Source: CAWIHK01 sp963835935 (lineage in GTDB: Bacteria; Bacteroidota; Ignavibacteria; UBA10030; CAVZMI01). Taken from it: a stretch of DNA of 64,000 nt. Under the pieces are notes generated by a model that worked only from the letters and a program-made list of their open reading frames with translations, did no database searches and was not told the DNA's origin. The translations under genes were made by a program, and so were the position numbers. The stretch covers positions 186,001-250,000 of the forward strand of contig CAWIHK010000006.1 in assembly GCA_963835935.1 (NCBI GenBank), in the 5' to 3' direction. This document shows positions 1-7,798 of the stretch, one piece after another (within the stretch, counting starts at the first letter, position 1; each line of letters opens with the position of its first letter).

Positions 1-2
1 CC

Positions 3-374
3 GATATCGCAATCGACGTGAATTCCGTTGAAGTACTCGTCCGGCAACCGTGGCGCGAAAACATCAGAGAACTGAAGGCGGTCATCGACAAATGCGTTCT
101 TTTTTCAAGCGGCGGCCGTTTCTCTCTTCCTCCGGAATTGGTGGACGAAAAAACAGAAGTCGTCAAGATGCTCAACAATATTAACAACAGTCAGGAATTC
201 ATCCTGGATAATTCACTCGACGTAATCGAGAAAGGTATTATCGAACGATCTCTGGATAAGTTCGGATTTAATCAATCGCGTGCCGCACAATTTTTGGGAA
301 TGACCGAGCAAACCCTGCGCTATAAATTGAAACGGCTTAATATCATGAGTTCACGGCAAAGACGTAATTATTAA
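3..374 (+). CDS. Sigma-54-dependent transcriptional activator, C-terminal part (partial)
   Basis: The frame is open to the left edge of the window, so the N-terminal receiver/sensor part and most of the AAA+ domain lie outside it. What remains is the end of the AAA+ domain, with a WRENIRELK motif matching the W-P-G-N-V-R-E-L block of NtrC-family activators, followed by a linker and a Fis-type helix-turn-helix (about the last 45 residues, including NQSRAAQFLGMTEQTLRYKL). Such proteins hydrolyse ATP to open sigma-54 RNA polymerase promoters. The usual PW-PGN is PW-REN here, a mild departure. The sensor domain and target genes cannot be told from this fragment. A strong terminator follows 20 nt after the stop. 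Confidence 0.9.
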   Translation, partial: DIAIDVNSVEVLVRQPWRENIRELKAVIDKCVLFSSGGRFSLPPELVDEKTEVVKMLNNINNSQEFILDNSLDVIEKGIIERSLDKFGFNQSRAAQFLGMTEQTLRYKLKRLNIMSSRQRRNY

Positions 375-393
375 TTGTAGAGAAGATTTTATG

Positions 394-426
394 AAAAGCC
401 CTGGCAAAAAATGCCGGGGCTTTTTT
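394..426. terminator. Bidirectional intrinsic terminator
   Basis: A 13-bp stem (394-406 with 412-424, one G-U pair) encloses an A5 loop. It has T6 on the plus side and A4/T4 flanks that work on the minus strand too. It lies between the convergent sigma-54 activator gene and the pit gene, and probably ends both transcripts. Confidence 0.85.
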
Positions 427-438
427 GTATCATCCCAA

Positions 439-1431
439 TTAGAAAAAGAGACTGAGAAAATGATAGCAGATAACCGACATTAATGCCGACAATGGAATCG
501 TAAGAACCCATGCCCAAACAATTTTTTTTGCAACACCCCAACGAACGGCTGATAATCTTCGTGTTGCACCCACACCCATAATCGCACCCGTGATAGTGTG
601 AGTAGTGCTGACAGGAATTCCCCAAACAGCAGTACCAAGTAGTGTAATAGCACCTGCCGTTTCAGCGCAGAATCCACCGACCGGTTTCAATTGCGTGATC
701 CCCATACCCATTGTTTTAACTATTCGCCAACCTCCAAAAAGTGTCCCGAGGCTAATTGCTGCATGGCAAAGAAGTATGACCCAAAACGGTATTATAAATT
801 CTTTTAAGAATCCCGCGCTTAATAAAACTCCAGCTATAATTCCCATCGTTTTCTGCGCGTCATTTGTTCCATGCCCAAGGCTATAAAATCCTGCTGAAAC
901 AAGTTGGAGTTTTCGAAATATTTTATCGACTTTAGAAGGTGATTTTTTTTTAAAAATATGAAAAATAATAACTTGAATGGTGAATCCGAGAAAGAGTCCT
1001 AACAAAGGAGCGACAACGATGAAAATTAATGTCTTTATCCAACCAGCGTAGATAATAGCGCCAAATCCGACCTTTGCAACTGCAGCTCCGGCATAGCCAC
1101 CTATAAGTGCATGCGAGGAACTAACTGGCAGACCATAGTACCATGTTATGATATCCCATACAATCGCACCAAGAAGCCCGGCGAAGATCACGTGAATATC
1201 GACAACACTTATATCGACCATCCCCTGTCCAATTGTTTTTGCAACGCCTGTCCCAAATACAAATGCCGCCACAAAATTAAAGAATGCAGCCCACACGACA
1301 GCTTGTTGGGGTGTGAGAACTTTTGTCGATACCACCGTCGCAATGGAATTTGCTGCGTCATGAAAACCATTCAGAAAATCAAAAACGAGGGCGACAAAGA
1401 TAACGAAGATTACTATTTCGAGTGTCGTCAT
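439..1431 (-). CDS. pit: PiT-family inorganic phosphate transporter
   Basis: This is a 330-residue, very hydrophobic protein with about ten membrane segments, typical of the short bacterial PiT permeases that import metal-phosphate or sodium/proton-coupled phosphate. The two halves carry the duplicated PiT signature: GFHDAANSIATVVSTK near residue 22 and GHGTNDAQKTMG near residue 187. It is the last gene of a minus-strand operon with carA and a DUF47 protein, and starts 15 nt after the DUF47 stop. DUF47-PiT pairs are common and suggest that the DUF47 partner controls transport. Substrate assignment is from family; sulfate use by some relatives cannot be excluded. Confidence 0.93.
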   Translation of the reverse strand: MTTLEIVIFVIFVALVFDFLNGFHDAANSIATVVSTKVLTPQQAVVWAAFFNFVAAFVFGTGVAKTIGQGMVDISVVDIHVIFAGLLGAIVWDIITWYYGLPVSSSHALIGGYAGAAVAKVGFGAIIYAGWIKTLIFIVVAPLLGLFLGFTIQVIIFHIFKKKSPSKVDKIFRKLQLVSAGFYSLGHGTNDAQKTMGIIAGVLLSAGFLKEFIIPFWVILLCHAAISLGTLFGGWRIVKTMGMGITQLKPVGGFCAETAGAITLLGTAVWGIPVSTTHTITGAIMGVGATRRLSAVRWGVAKKIVWAWVLTIPLSALMSVICYHFLSLFF

Positions 1432-1446
1432 AATTAGAGGATATGC

Positions 1447-2058
1447 CTATTGGTTCTTAACGATGATGCTTTCGAGGACAGTCGTTGCTGTTTGACAGCG
1501 ATCGATGCCCTGTTCAAGCGTTTCAAGAATTTCTTTTTGTTTGATTAATGCGATCGCATCTTTTTCATTCTCGAATAAGTCAGCCAGAGCGATGTGATAA
1601 ATACTGTCGCCTTCCGATTCAAGCCGCCTAATTTCGATGCAAAATTGCATTACCTTATCGAACTTCTTCAAATCGGTAAGCGCTTTTACTATTTCTTTTG
1701 ATTGTTGTGTAATAATGTCGGCAAGTTGGTCTGCATATTTTATCGGTTCTATCACCTTGAACAACATGAGGCGCGTTCCCACGTTGTCGATGAGATCAAG
1801 AATGTCGTCAAGAATCATGGCGAGTTTGTGTATATCTTCTCTATCAAAAGGCGTGATGAAAGTTTTATTCAACTCATTAACCATATTATGAGTCATCTCA
1901 TCGCCCTTGTGTTCGAAATTGCGGATTTCCTGGGCATCTGACTGAACATTGTCTAACCGTTGCATCATTCGTTGTAACTGAATTGCTGCGCACTCAATAT
2001 TCTTTGCAATATCCAGAAACAGATCGAAAAATTTTTCTTCGCGGGGTATAATTTTCAT
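1447..2058 (-). CDS. DUF47 family PhoU-like regulator of phosphate transport
   Basis: A 203-residue soluble, almost wholly helical protein of the DUF47 (PhoU-like, YkaA/Pit accessory) family. Visible family features are the FFDLF start region, the EHKGDEMTH block near residue 50 (E/D-rich metal-binding helix motif), the DREDIHKLA segment, the DDILDLIDNVG block and a second acidic motif, RRLESEGDSIYH, near residue 145. PhoU relatives bind metal clusters through such E/D-rich helices. It lies between carA (16 nt upstream) and pit (15 nt downstream) on the same strand, so it is probably co-transcribed and regulates or assembles the PiT permease. Confidence 0.92.
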   Translation of the reverse strand: MKIIPREEKFFDLFLDIAKNIECAAIQLQRMMQRLDNVQSDAQEIRNFEHKGDEMTHNMVNELNKTFITPFDREDIHKLAMILDDILDLIDNVGTRLMLFKVIEPIKYADQLADIITQQSKEIVKALTDLKKFDKVMQFCIEIRRLESEGDSIYHIALADLFENEKDAIALIKQKEILETLEQGIDRCQTATTVLESIIVKNQ

Positions 2059-2074
2059 TGAATAACTCCTGCCA

Positions 2075-3193
2075 TTAATCTATTTTCATCAAATCGATAA
2101 ATTGTTTGAACAAATAATCGCTGTCGTGCGGTCCGGGCGATGCTTCCGGATGGTACTGTACACAGAAGATGGGTAATTTTTTATGACGGAAACCTTCAAC
2201 GGTGTGATCATTCAAATTGATATGAGTCAACTCGAGGTTTGATTGGGGCATCGACTCCCAATCGACTGCGAAACCATGATTCTGCGATGTAATTTCAATT
2301 TCATTCGTCAACAAGTTTTTTACCGGATGATTTGCACCGCGATGGCCGAATTTTAATTTGTATGTTTTTCCGCCTAACGCAAGTGCAAGTAATTGATGTC
2401 CCAGACAAATTCCAAATATCGGTTTTTTCCCTATTAATGATTTGATTGTTGCAATTGCATATTTTACAGCTTCGGGATCGCCGGGTCCGTTCGATAAAAA
2501 TATTCCATCCGGATTCATCTTGAGAACTTCATCTGCCGAAACTTTTGACGGCACAACCGTCAGATTACATCCGTACGAAGTCAGGCGGCGAAGGATATTA
2601 TGCTTAACACCGTAATCGAACACCGCAACTTTAAATCGTGCCTGTGATGTTGTCTCGGCCGGAAGTGCAAATGGTGTAGTATCAGTCGCATTCCAGGGAT
2701 AAGGTTCTGAACATGTCACTACTGACGCAAGATCCAGTCCGGACATCGAAGGAGCAGATTTGGCTTTCGCGATCAAACTTTTATCATCGAGATCGATTGA
2801 AGATATTACTCCACGCATGGCGCCTACGGTTCGAATCGTTCTGGTCAACATGCGCGTATCGATTCCTTCTATCGCAATAATGTTGTTGCGTTGGAGATAA
2901 GAACCAAGACTTTCTGTCGCGCGGAAATTACTATACTCCTCACAATATTCTTTCACAATGAATCCGGAGACTTGCGGTTTAATAGACTCGATGTCGGCAT
3001 TATTTACGCCGTAATTCCCTATCAACGGATACGTCATTGTGACGAGTTGTCCGCAATAGGAAGGATCGGTGAGAATTTCCTGATAACCTGTGATACTTGT
3101 ATTAAAAACTACTTCACCGACAATTTCTCCGTGTGCTCCGAATGAACGGCCTGTGAATACCGTGCCGTTTTCGAGAGCGAGTTTCGATTGCAC
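2075..3193 (-). CDS. carA: Carbamoyl-phosphate synthase small (glutaminase) subunit
   Basis: This subunit hydrolyses glutamine and passes ammonia to CarB for carbamoyl phosphate, used in pyrimidine and arginine synthesis. The N-terminal CPSase_sm_chain domain begins KLALENGTVFTGRSFGAHGE. The class I glutamine amidotransferase domain follows, with the nucleophile in FGICLGHQLLALALGG and the His-Glu pair in QYHPEASPGPHDS. I chose the GTG at 3193 because GGAGG lies 10 nt upstream and the family begins with this segment; an in-frame ATG at 3238 would add 15 unlikely residues. carB is not in the window. It is the first gene of an operon with DUF47 and pit, an unusual pairing of nitrogen/pyrimidine and phosphate genes. 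Confidence 0.95.
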   Translation of the reverse strand: MQSKLALENGTVFTGRSFGAHGEIVGEVVFNTSITGYQEILTDPSYCGQLVTMTYPLIGNYGVNNADIESIKPQVSGFIVKEYCEEYSNFRATESLGSYLQRNNIIAIEGIDTRMLTRTIRTVGAMRGVISSIDLDDKSLIAKAKSAPSMSGLDLASVVTCSEPYPWNATDTTPFALPAETTSQARFKVAVFDYGVKHNILRRLTSYGCNLTVVPSKVSADEVLKMNPDGIFLSNGPGDPEAVKYAIATIKSLIGKKPIFGICLGHQLLALALGGKTYKLKFGHRGANHPVKNLLTNEIEITSQNHGFAVDWESMPQSNLELTHINLNDHTVEGFRHKKLPIFCVQYHPEASPGPHDSDYLFKQFIDLMKID

Positions 3194-3380
3194 TATCCTT
3201 ACACCTCCAGATGTTTTGACTGGCATCTTGCAAAACATCTCAATATAGAAAAAAATCTCACCAGTTTCAATGAAAGAACTTGATTTTCTTTTCGTGTGCG
3301 TGTACTTTGTATGACAGCAACTTTTCCAAAAGGGACAAGTGAATCTGAGTCTTTAATCCTTTCTATGAGAAGGAGAGACA

Positions 3381-5198
3381 ATGGCTTTAGCAGTTCAATA
3401 CTCAACGATAATGGAATTGTTCGATCGGATTACAAAAAAATTTCAGTACTCCGACCATCCCATGTACATGTATAAGCTCGATGGAGTGTACAGGAAAATT
3501 TCTTTTCAGGAATTCCGGCGCGATGTCGAGCGATTCGCTCTGGGACTTGCGTCTCTCGGCGTTCATCGGGGTGATCACGCCAGCATCATCGCCGAAAATC
3601 GCCCGGAGTGGATAGTTGCCGATATGGCTCTGATGAATATCGGCGCCGTAAATTGTCCAATCTATCCGACATTGACCGCCAAGCAATTGGAGTTCATTTA
3701 TTCCGATGCTTCGGTACGTTGTGTGGTTGTCTCAAACCAATTCCAGCTGGCGAAAGTTCTTAAAGCTCGTCCTCACGTCAGGTCGGTGAGACACATTATC
3801 GTCATGAATGAGTCGACGGAAATATCCGACCATGATGTATTTCGGTTTTCGGAAATTCTTCTCAGGGGTGACGAATATAAAAAAGAACATCCGAATTTTT
3901 TCGAGCAGAATATACATCTGGTAAAGCCGTCGGATGTAGCTACAATAATCTACACATCGGGGACAACCGGAAATCCAAAAGGTGTGATGCTCACACACAA
4001 TAATCTTGCGACGAACAGTCTGGCATCCAGTGAATATATTCAGGTTACACACGAAGATGTATTTCTTTCTTTTCTGCCGCTGTGTCATTCATTCGAAAGG
4101 ATTGCCGGTTACACACTCGCGATGGGTGCGGGTACTACTGTAGCATTTGCTGAAAGCGTCGATAAAGTTGCCGAGAACATACTTGAAATCCGTCCGACTA
4201 TTATGACAACAGTGCCGCGGCTGTTTGAACGAATACAGGGAAAAATTCTACGTTCGATAGAGTCATGTTCACCACGAGAGAAAAGGATTTTTAATTGGGC
4301 GATGGGAGTAGGCCGAAGGTACTCACAACAGCGGAGGACCGGCCGGATTTCACTTCGGTTGAAAACAAAAAGACTGCTAGCTGATAAACTTGTATTCAAA
4401 AAAATAAGAGCGCGATTGGGAGGACGAATTCGATTTTTCGCCTCAGGAGGCGCGGCTCTTTCGCGTGAGCTAGGCGAATTTTTCGATGCAGTCGGTATTC
4501 CCATTCTTGAAGGATATGGCCTCACCGAATCATCACCGGTGATTGCCGTTAACCAGCTCGACTCGTACAAGTTCGGGACAGTTGGAAAACCAATACCCGG
4601 GATCGAAGTGAAAATAGCGGCCGATGGAGAAATTCTCACACGTGGTCCTCACGTGATGGCAGGGTACTGGAATAACCGGGAAGCAACGAAAGAAATTATC
4701 GATCATGACGGATGGCTTCATACCGGGGATATAGGTTCGTTCGACGCAGAAGGCTTTTTGCGTATCACGGATCGGAAGAAGCATCTGTTCGTAAGTTCGG
4801 GCGGGAAAAATATTGCACCCCAGCCGATTGAGAATATGTTTCTTCAAAGCAAGTATATCGATCAATTCGTGCTGATCGGTGATCGTCGGATGTTTCTAAG
4901 CGCTCTGATTGTTCCTGATTTCGACGCGATAAAAGAGTATGCGGATTCGCATAATATTCCTTATAAAAGTTTTGAAGATTTGACTCAACATTCTGAAATC
5001 CACACAGTTATAGAACGTGATATTTCCGTCATCCAAAAAGATCTTGCAAATTACGAACGTGTGAGAAAATTCATGCTTCTTCATAAAAAACTCACAGTGG
5101 AAGACGATGAAATAACTCCGACCTTGAAAGTGAAGAGGAAGGAAATAGAAGAAAGATACAGGCATATAATTGAAAAGATGTATCGTGATAGAGAATAA
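3381..5198 (+). CDS. Long-chain fatty acid-CoA ligase (AMP-forming synthetase)
   Basis: A 605-residue ANL-superfamily enzyme that activates fatty acids through an acyl-AMP to acyl-CoA. The ATP/AMP signature YTSGTTGNPKGVMLTHNN is at about residue 191, the second core motif LEGYGLTESSPV at about 375 and the hinge HTGDIG...ITDRKKHLFVSSGGKNI at about 455-480. The tail (FMLLHKKLTVEDDEITPTLKVKR) is that of the FAA1/long-chain type found in Bacteroidota. The start has AGGAGA 7 nt upstream. It is transcribed divergently from carA with a 187-bp shared upstream region. The stop is 42 nt before the sigma-factor operon. Acyl chain preference cannot be read from sequence. Confidence 0.93.
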   Translation: MALAVQYSTIMELFDRITKKFQYSDHPMYMYKLDGVYRKISFQEFRRDVERFALGLASLGVHRGDHASIIAENRPEWIVADMALMNIGAVNCPIYPTLTAKQLEFIYSDASVRCVVVSNQFQLAKVLKARPHVRSVRHIIVMNESTEISDHDVFRFSEILLRGDEYKKEHPNFFEQNIHLVKPSDVATIIYTSGTTGNPKGVMLTHNNLATNSLASSEYIQVTHEDVFLSFLPLCHSFERIAGYTLAMGAGTTVAFAESVDKVAENILEIRPTIMTTVPRLFERIQGKILRSIESCSPREKRIFNWAMGVGRRYSQQRRTGRISLRLKTKRLLADKLVFKKIRARLGGRIRFFASGGAALSRELGEFFDAVGIPILEGYGLTESSPVIAVNQLDSYKFGTVGKPIPGIEVKIAADGEILTRGPHVMAGYWNNREATKEIIDHDGWLHTGDIGSFDAEGFLRITDRKKHLFVSSGGKNIAPQPIENMFLQSKYIDQFVLIGDRRMFLSALIVPDFDAIKEYADSHNIPYKSFEDLTQHSEIHTVIERDISVIQKDLANYERVRKFMLLHKKLTVEDDEITPTLKVKRKEIEERYRHIIEKMYRDRE

Positions 5199-5240
5199 GA
5201 AAATATTCTCGAACTTTTTATTCCAAGAATCGTCAAATAA

Positions 5241-5813
5241 ATGAGCCAGACGGACGAAAGAGATGAAGATCTCATCAATAAAGCTCGTGCGGGCGATAAA
5301 CGGGCTTTTGACGCGTTAGTACTTAGGTATCAACAAAGTGTGTTCAATATAATATATTTTACGATGGGAAAAACTGAACACGCCGACGATATTGCACAGA
5401 ATGTTTTCGTGAAAGTATACCACGCACTTGATTCTTATCAGGCTAAGTCAGCATTTTCGACATGGCTTTATCGAATAACCGTCAATACATGTATCGATGA
5501 ATCTCGTCGTCAAAAAAGACGCTGGTTAGTTCGTTTGGACGATCACGTTTCCGAAGATGCACGGGAAGTGATCCCGATTGACGAGGAAGACCGCATTGAA
5601 CATAAACTTGAACGGGATGAAATGCGTTCTATAATACATCGGGAAATTGCCGCATTATCCGAAACGTACCGGATAGTGATTACATTGCGCGATATCAATG
5701 AACTCTCGTACGATGAAATTGCTAAGATTCTTCGGTGTAAAGTTGGTACGATAAAATCGCGTCTTTTTTATGCACGGTTGAAATTGCGTGATCGTCTGAA
5801 GAAATATCTATGA
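5241..5813 (+). CDS. ECF-type RNA polymerase sigma factor
   Basis: A 190-residue sigma-70 family protein of the extracytoplasmic-function class. Region 2 (about 25-95) has the helix TEHADDIAQNVFVKVYHAL and the -10-binding segment FSTWLYRITVNTCIDESRR; region 4 (about 130-188) has the helix-turn-helix LSYDEIAKILRCKVGTIKSRL. It lacks the extra domains of primary sigma factors. An anti-sigma gene follows 58 nt later, and the rest of the operon encodes periplasmic and efflux proteins. A role in envelope or toxic-compound stress, with autoregulation of the whole operon, is a reasonable inference. RpoE-like ECF factors are the closest match I recognise. Confidence 0.92.
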   Translation: MSQTDERDEDLINKARAGDKRAFDALVLRYQQSVFNIIYFTMGKTEHADDIAQNVFVKVYHALDSYQAKSAFSTWLYRITVNTCIDESRRQKRRWLVRLDDHVSEDAREVIPIDEEDRIEHKLERDEMRSIIHREIAALSETYRIVITLRDINELSYDEIAKILRCKVGTIKSRLFYARLKLRDRLKKYL

Positions 5814-5871
5814 ACCAAAACGTACACCGGCCATTTGGTGCAGGCTCAAATACGAGGAAGGAGATGATTCG

Positions 5872-6336
5872 ATGAAAAAGAATCACAAGTATTATAAGCA
5901 AATTCTCTCGGCATTGATCGATGATGAGGTACAAAGCAAGGAACGAAAGAATATCGAGAACCATTTGCGCGAATGTGCCGAATGCAGCACGTTGGTTGAT
6001 GAGTTGAGAAGAACCAAAATAATGATTCATGATAATTCAAAGGTTGATGTGACTCCATACTTTTTAACCCGGTTACACGCAAAATTGGATCAACCACAAA
6101 CCTTTTTTGATCCGGTGGCAGAGCTGGCGAAAAGATGGATACCCGTATTTTCCGTAATTCTTGTTATTCTATTTGTTTCTCTGATGTTCCAAAAAAATGA
6201 AACAAATCTCATTTCCGACGATTACTATTTGAGCCAGCGCACGCCGGCCGAACAACGGATGTTGATTCAGAAAAAAGATTTTTCAAAAGATGAAGTCTTG
6301 ATGGCTGCAATGTCCGCCGAAAGGATGGAAAAATAA
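5872..6336 (+). CDS. Zinc-binding anti-sigma factor (ZAS, zf-HC2 type)
   Basis: A 154-residue single-pass membrane protein. The cytoplasmic N-terminal domain has the ZAS motif H-x3-C-x2-C in ENHLRECAECSTLV (residues about 29-42), which in this family binds zinc and the cognate sigma factor. One membrane helix follows (about 90-106, WIPVFSVILVILFVSLMF), then a short extracytoplasmic tail. It lies directly after the ECF sigma gene and overlaps the next gene by one base (TAATG). By family, it sequesters the sigma factor until an envelope or redox signal arrives; which signal is unknown. Confidence 0.88.
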   Translation: MKKNHKYYKQILSALIDDEVQSKERKNIENHLRECAECSTLVDELRRTKIMIHDNSKVDVTPYFLTRLHAKLDQPQTFFDPVAELAKRWIPVFSVILVILFVSLMFQKNETNLISDDYYLSQRTPAEQRMLIQKKDFSKDEVLMAAMSAERMEK

Positions 6337-6725
6337 TGACAACGCGACAAAAAGCTTACATGGCAATCCTGGTAAGTTTTTTATTGGGTGCAGCAGTGGG
6401 AGCTATCGGATTTAAATTGATAATTATACGGACATCGCAGGGAGGTGAGGCTGGGATTGATAAATTTAAAAATGAATTGCACGAGCGCCTCTCCCTTAAT
6501 CAAGAGCAACAAATTGCTCTTGATTCGCTTCTACAACGACGGCGGATTGTGTTTGAAGATTTACGGAAAGAGCTCAGAACCCGATACTCAAACCTCCGTT
6601 CGGAAACCCGCGACAGTATCCGGAAGATTTTGACCACCGAACAAAAACCTCGGTTCGAAGATTTTATTAATGAACTAGACAAAGAACATAAAAAAATAGA
6701 AAAAGAAAAAGGACCAACACAGTAA
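6336..6725 (+). CDS. Spy/CpxP-like periplasmic heavy-metal-resistance-type protein
   Basis: A 129-residue protein with an N-terminal membrane anchor or signal (about residues 7-28) and a charged helical remainder. The pattern HERLSLNQEQQIALDSLL...RRRIVFEDLRKEL...LTTEQKPRFEDF is the LTxxQ-type helical-hairpin arrangement of Spy/CpxP/CnrX-like proteins, which act as periplasmic chaperones or stress sensors. It is translationally coupled to the anti-sigma gene and sits one base before the efflux adaptor gene. In CnrX-type systems such a protein works with an ECF sigma/anti-sigma pair to sense metals, so this may be the sensor; that is inference. Confidence 0.7.
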   Translation: MTTRQKAYMAILVSFLLGAAVGAIGFKLIIIRTSQGGEAGIDKFKNELHERLSLNQEQQIALDSLLQRRRIVFEDLRKELRTRYSNLRSETRDSIRKILTTEQKPRFEDFINELDKEHKKIEKEKGPTQ

Positions 6726-6726
6726 T

Positions 6727-7776
6727 ATGCGCCGAAAAAAAATATTCTCGATCACAGTTATTATCATTCTTCTCATGGCAGGTGCGGTTTTTTTCCGCTT
6801 GCGTCAATCATCATCAGCCGAATTGCAGAGAAAATCAATAACCGAAGTGCAGGTAGAACATCCGCAACGCACAAAAATCGTCGATAGAATTATTGTGAAC
6901 GGCGATCTGACACCGTTTCAGCAAGCGACACTCTATCCGAAAGTATCCGGGACACTCGAGCAGATGTACGTTCAAATTGGGGACAATGCGCCTGCCGGGA
7001 AACTGCTTGCTCTGATAGATACCGTCGAATTGTATCAAACAGTTTTACAAACAGAGGCGTCATACCTCAATGCAAAATTGAATTACCAGCGAGCGTTGAC
7101 TCTAATCGGGCAGCACCTTATAGCCCAGCAGGATGTTGATAATGCGGAAGTAGCTCTAAAAACTGCTGATGCAAATTATACCACCGCTCTTGCGCGTTTA
7201 AGCTACGCGCGAATTACCGCTCCGTTTCACGGAGTCATCACGAAACGCTTCCTCGACGCGGGAAGTGTCGTGACGCAAAATATGACGCCGCTCTTTACTT
7301 TGATGGATATCGACCATATCAAAATCATGGTAAACGTTCCAGAACGCGAAGTCCCAAAATTGACGCATGTGAGCCGGGCTGATGTAACGCTCGACGCATT
7401 GCCCGGGAAAAAATTTTCAGGAATTCTACGTCGGATTAGCCAGGCCATCGATTTAAATACCCGGACGATGGAGATTGAAGTTGATATTGATAACTCGAGC
7501 CATGAAATGAAACCTGGAATGTTTGCCACAACTACGTTGATAGCCGGCGAACGGCAGGATGTTATCACTCTTCCCACACAAGCGATTTTAAGTGATCAAA
7601 CCGGGTCGTATGTCTTTTGTGCCGTTGGTGGAAAAGCACAACGTGTCAACGTAACCAACGGCGTCGAACAAGACAACCGCATCGAAATCGTCAAAGGATT
7701 GAAAGGCGATGAAGATGTAATCGTTCTCGGCCAGTCGCAACTGCGACAAGACGCCGATATTAGAATTCAAAAATAA
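6727..7776 (+). CDS. RND efflux periplasmic adaptor subunit (HlyD/AcrA family)
   Basis: A 349-residue membrane-fusion protein with an N-terminal hydrophobic anchor (about 5-24). Its first lipoyl half-domain contains YPKVSGTLEQMYVQIGDNAPAGKLLALID, then comes a short helical hairpin (TLIGQHLIAQQDVDNAEVAL), the second lipoyl half (ARITAPFHGVITKRFLDAGSVV), the beta-barrel domain and a membrane-proximal domain. It links the inner-membrane RND pump encoded next (22 nt downstream) to the TolC protein encoded after it. The hairpin is short, as in adaptors for multidrug RND pumps. The substrate is unknown. Confidence 0.93.
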   Translation: MRRKKIFSITVIIILLMAGAVFFRLRQSSSAELQRKSITEVQVEHPQRTKIVDRIIVNGDLTPFQQATLYPKVSGTLEQMYVQIGDNAPAGKLLALIDTVELYQTVLQTEASYLNAKLNYQRALTLIGQHLIAQQDVDNAEVALKTADANYTTALARLSYARITAPFHGVITKRFLDAGSVVTQNMTPLFTLMDIDHIKIMVNVPEREVPKLTHVSRADVTLDALPGKKFSGILRRISQAIDLNTRTMEIEVDIDNSSHEMKPGMFATTTLIAGERQDVITLPTQAILSDQTGSYVFCAVGGKAQRVNVTNGVEQDNRIEIVKGLKGDEDVIVLGQSQLRQDADIRIQK

Positions 7777-7798
7777 TTTTGTGTGATGGAGTGAATAT

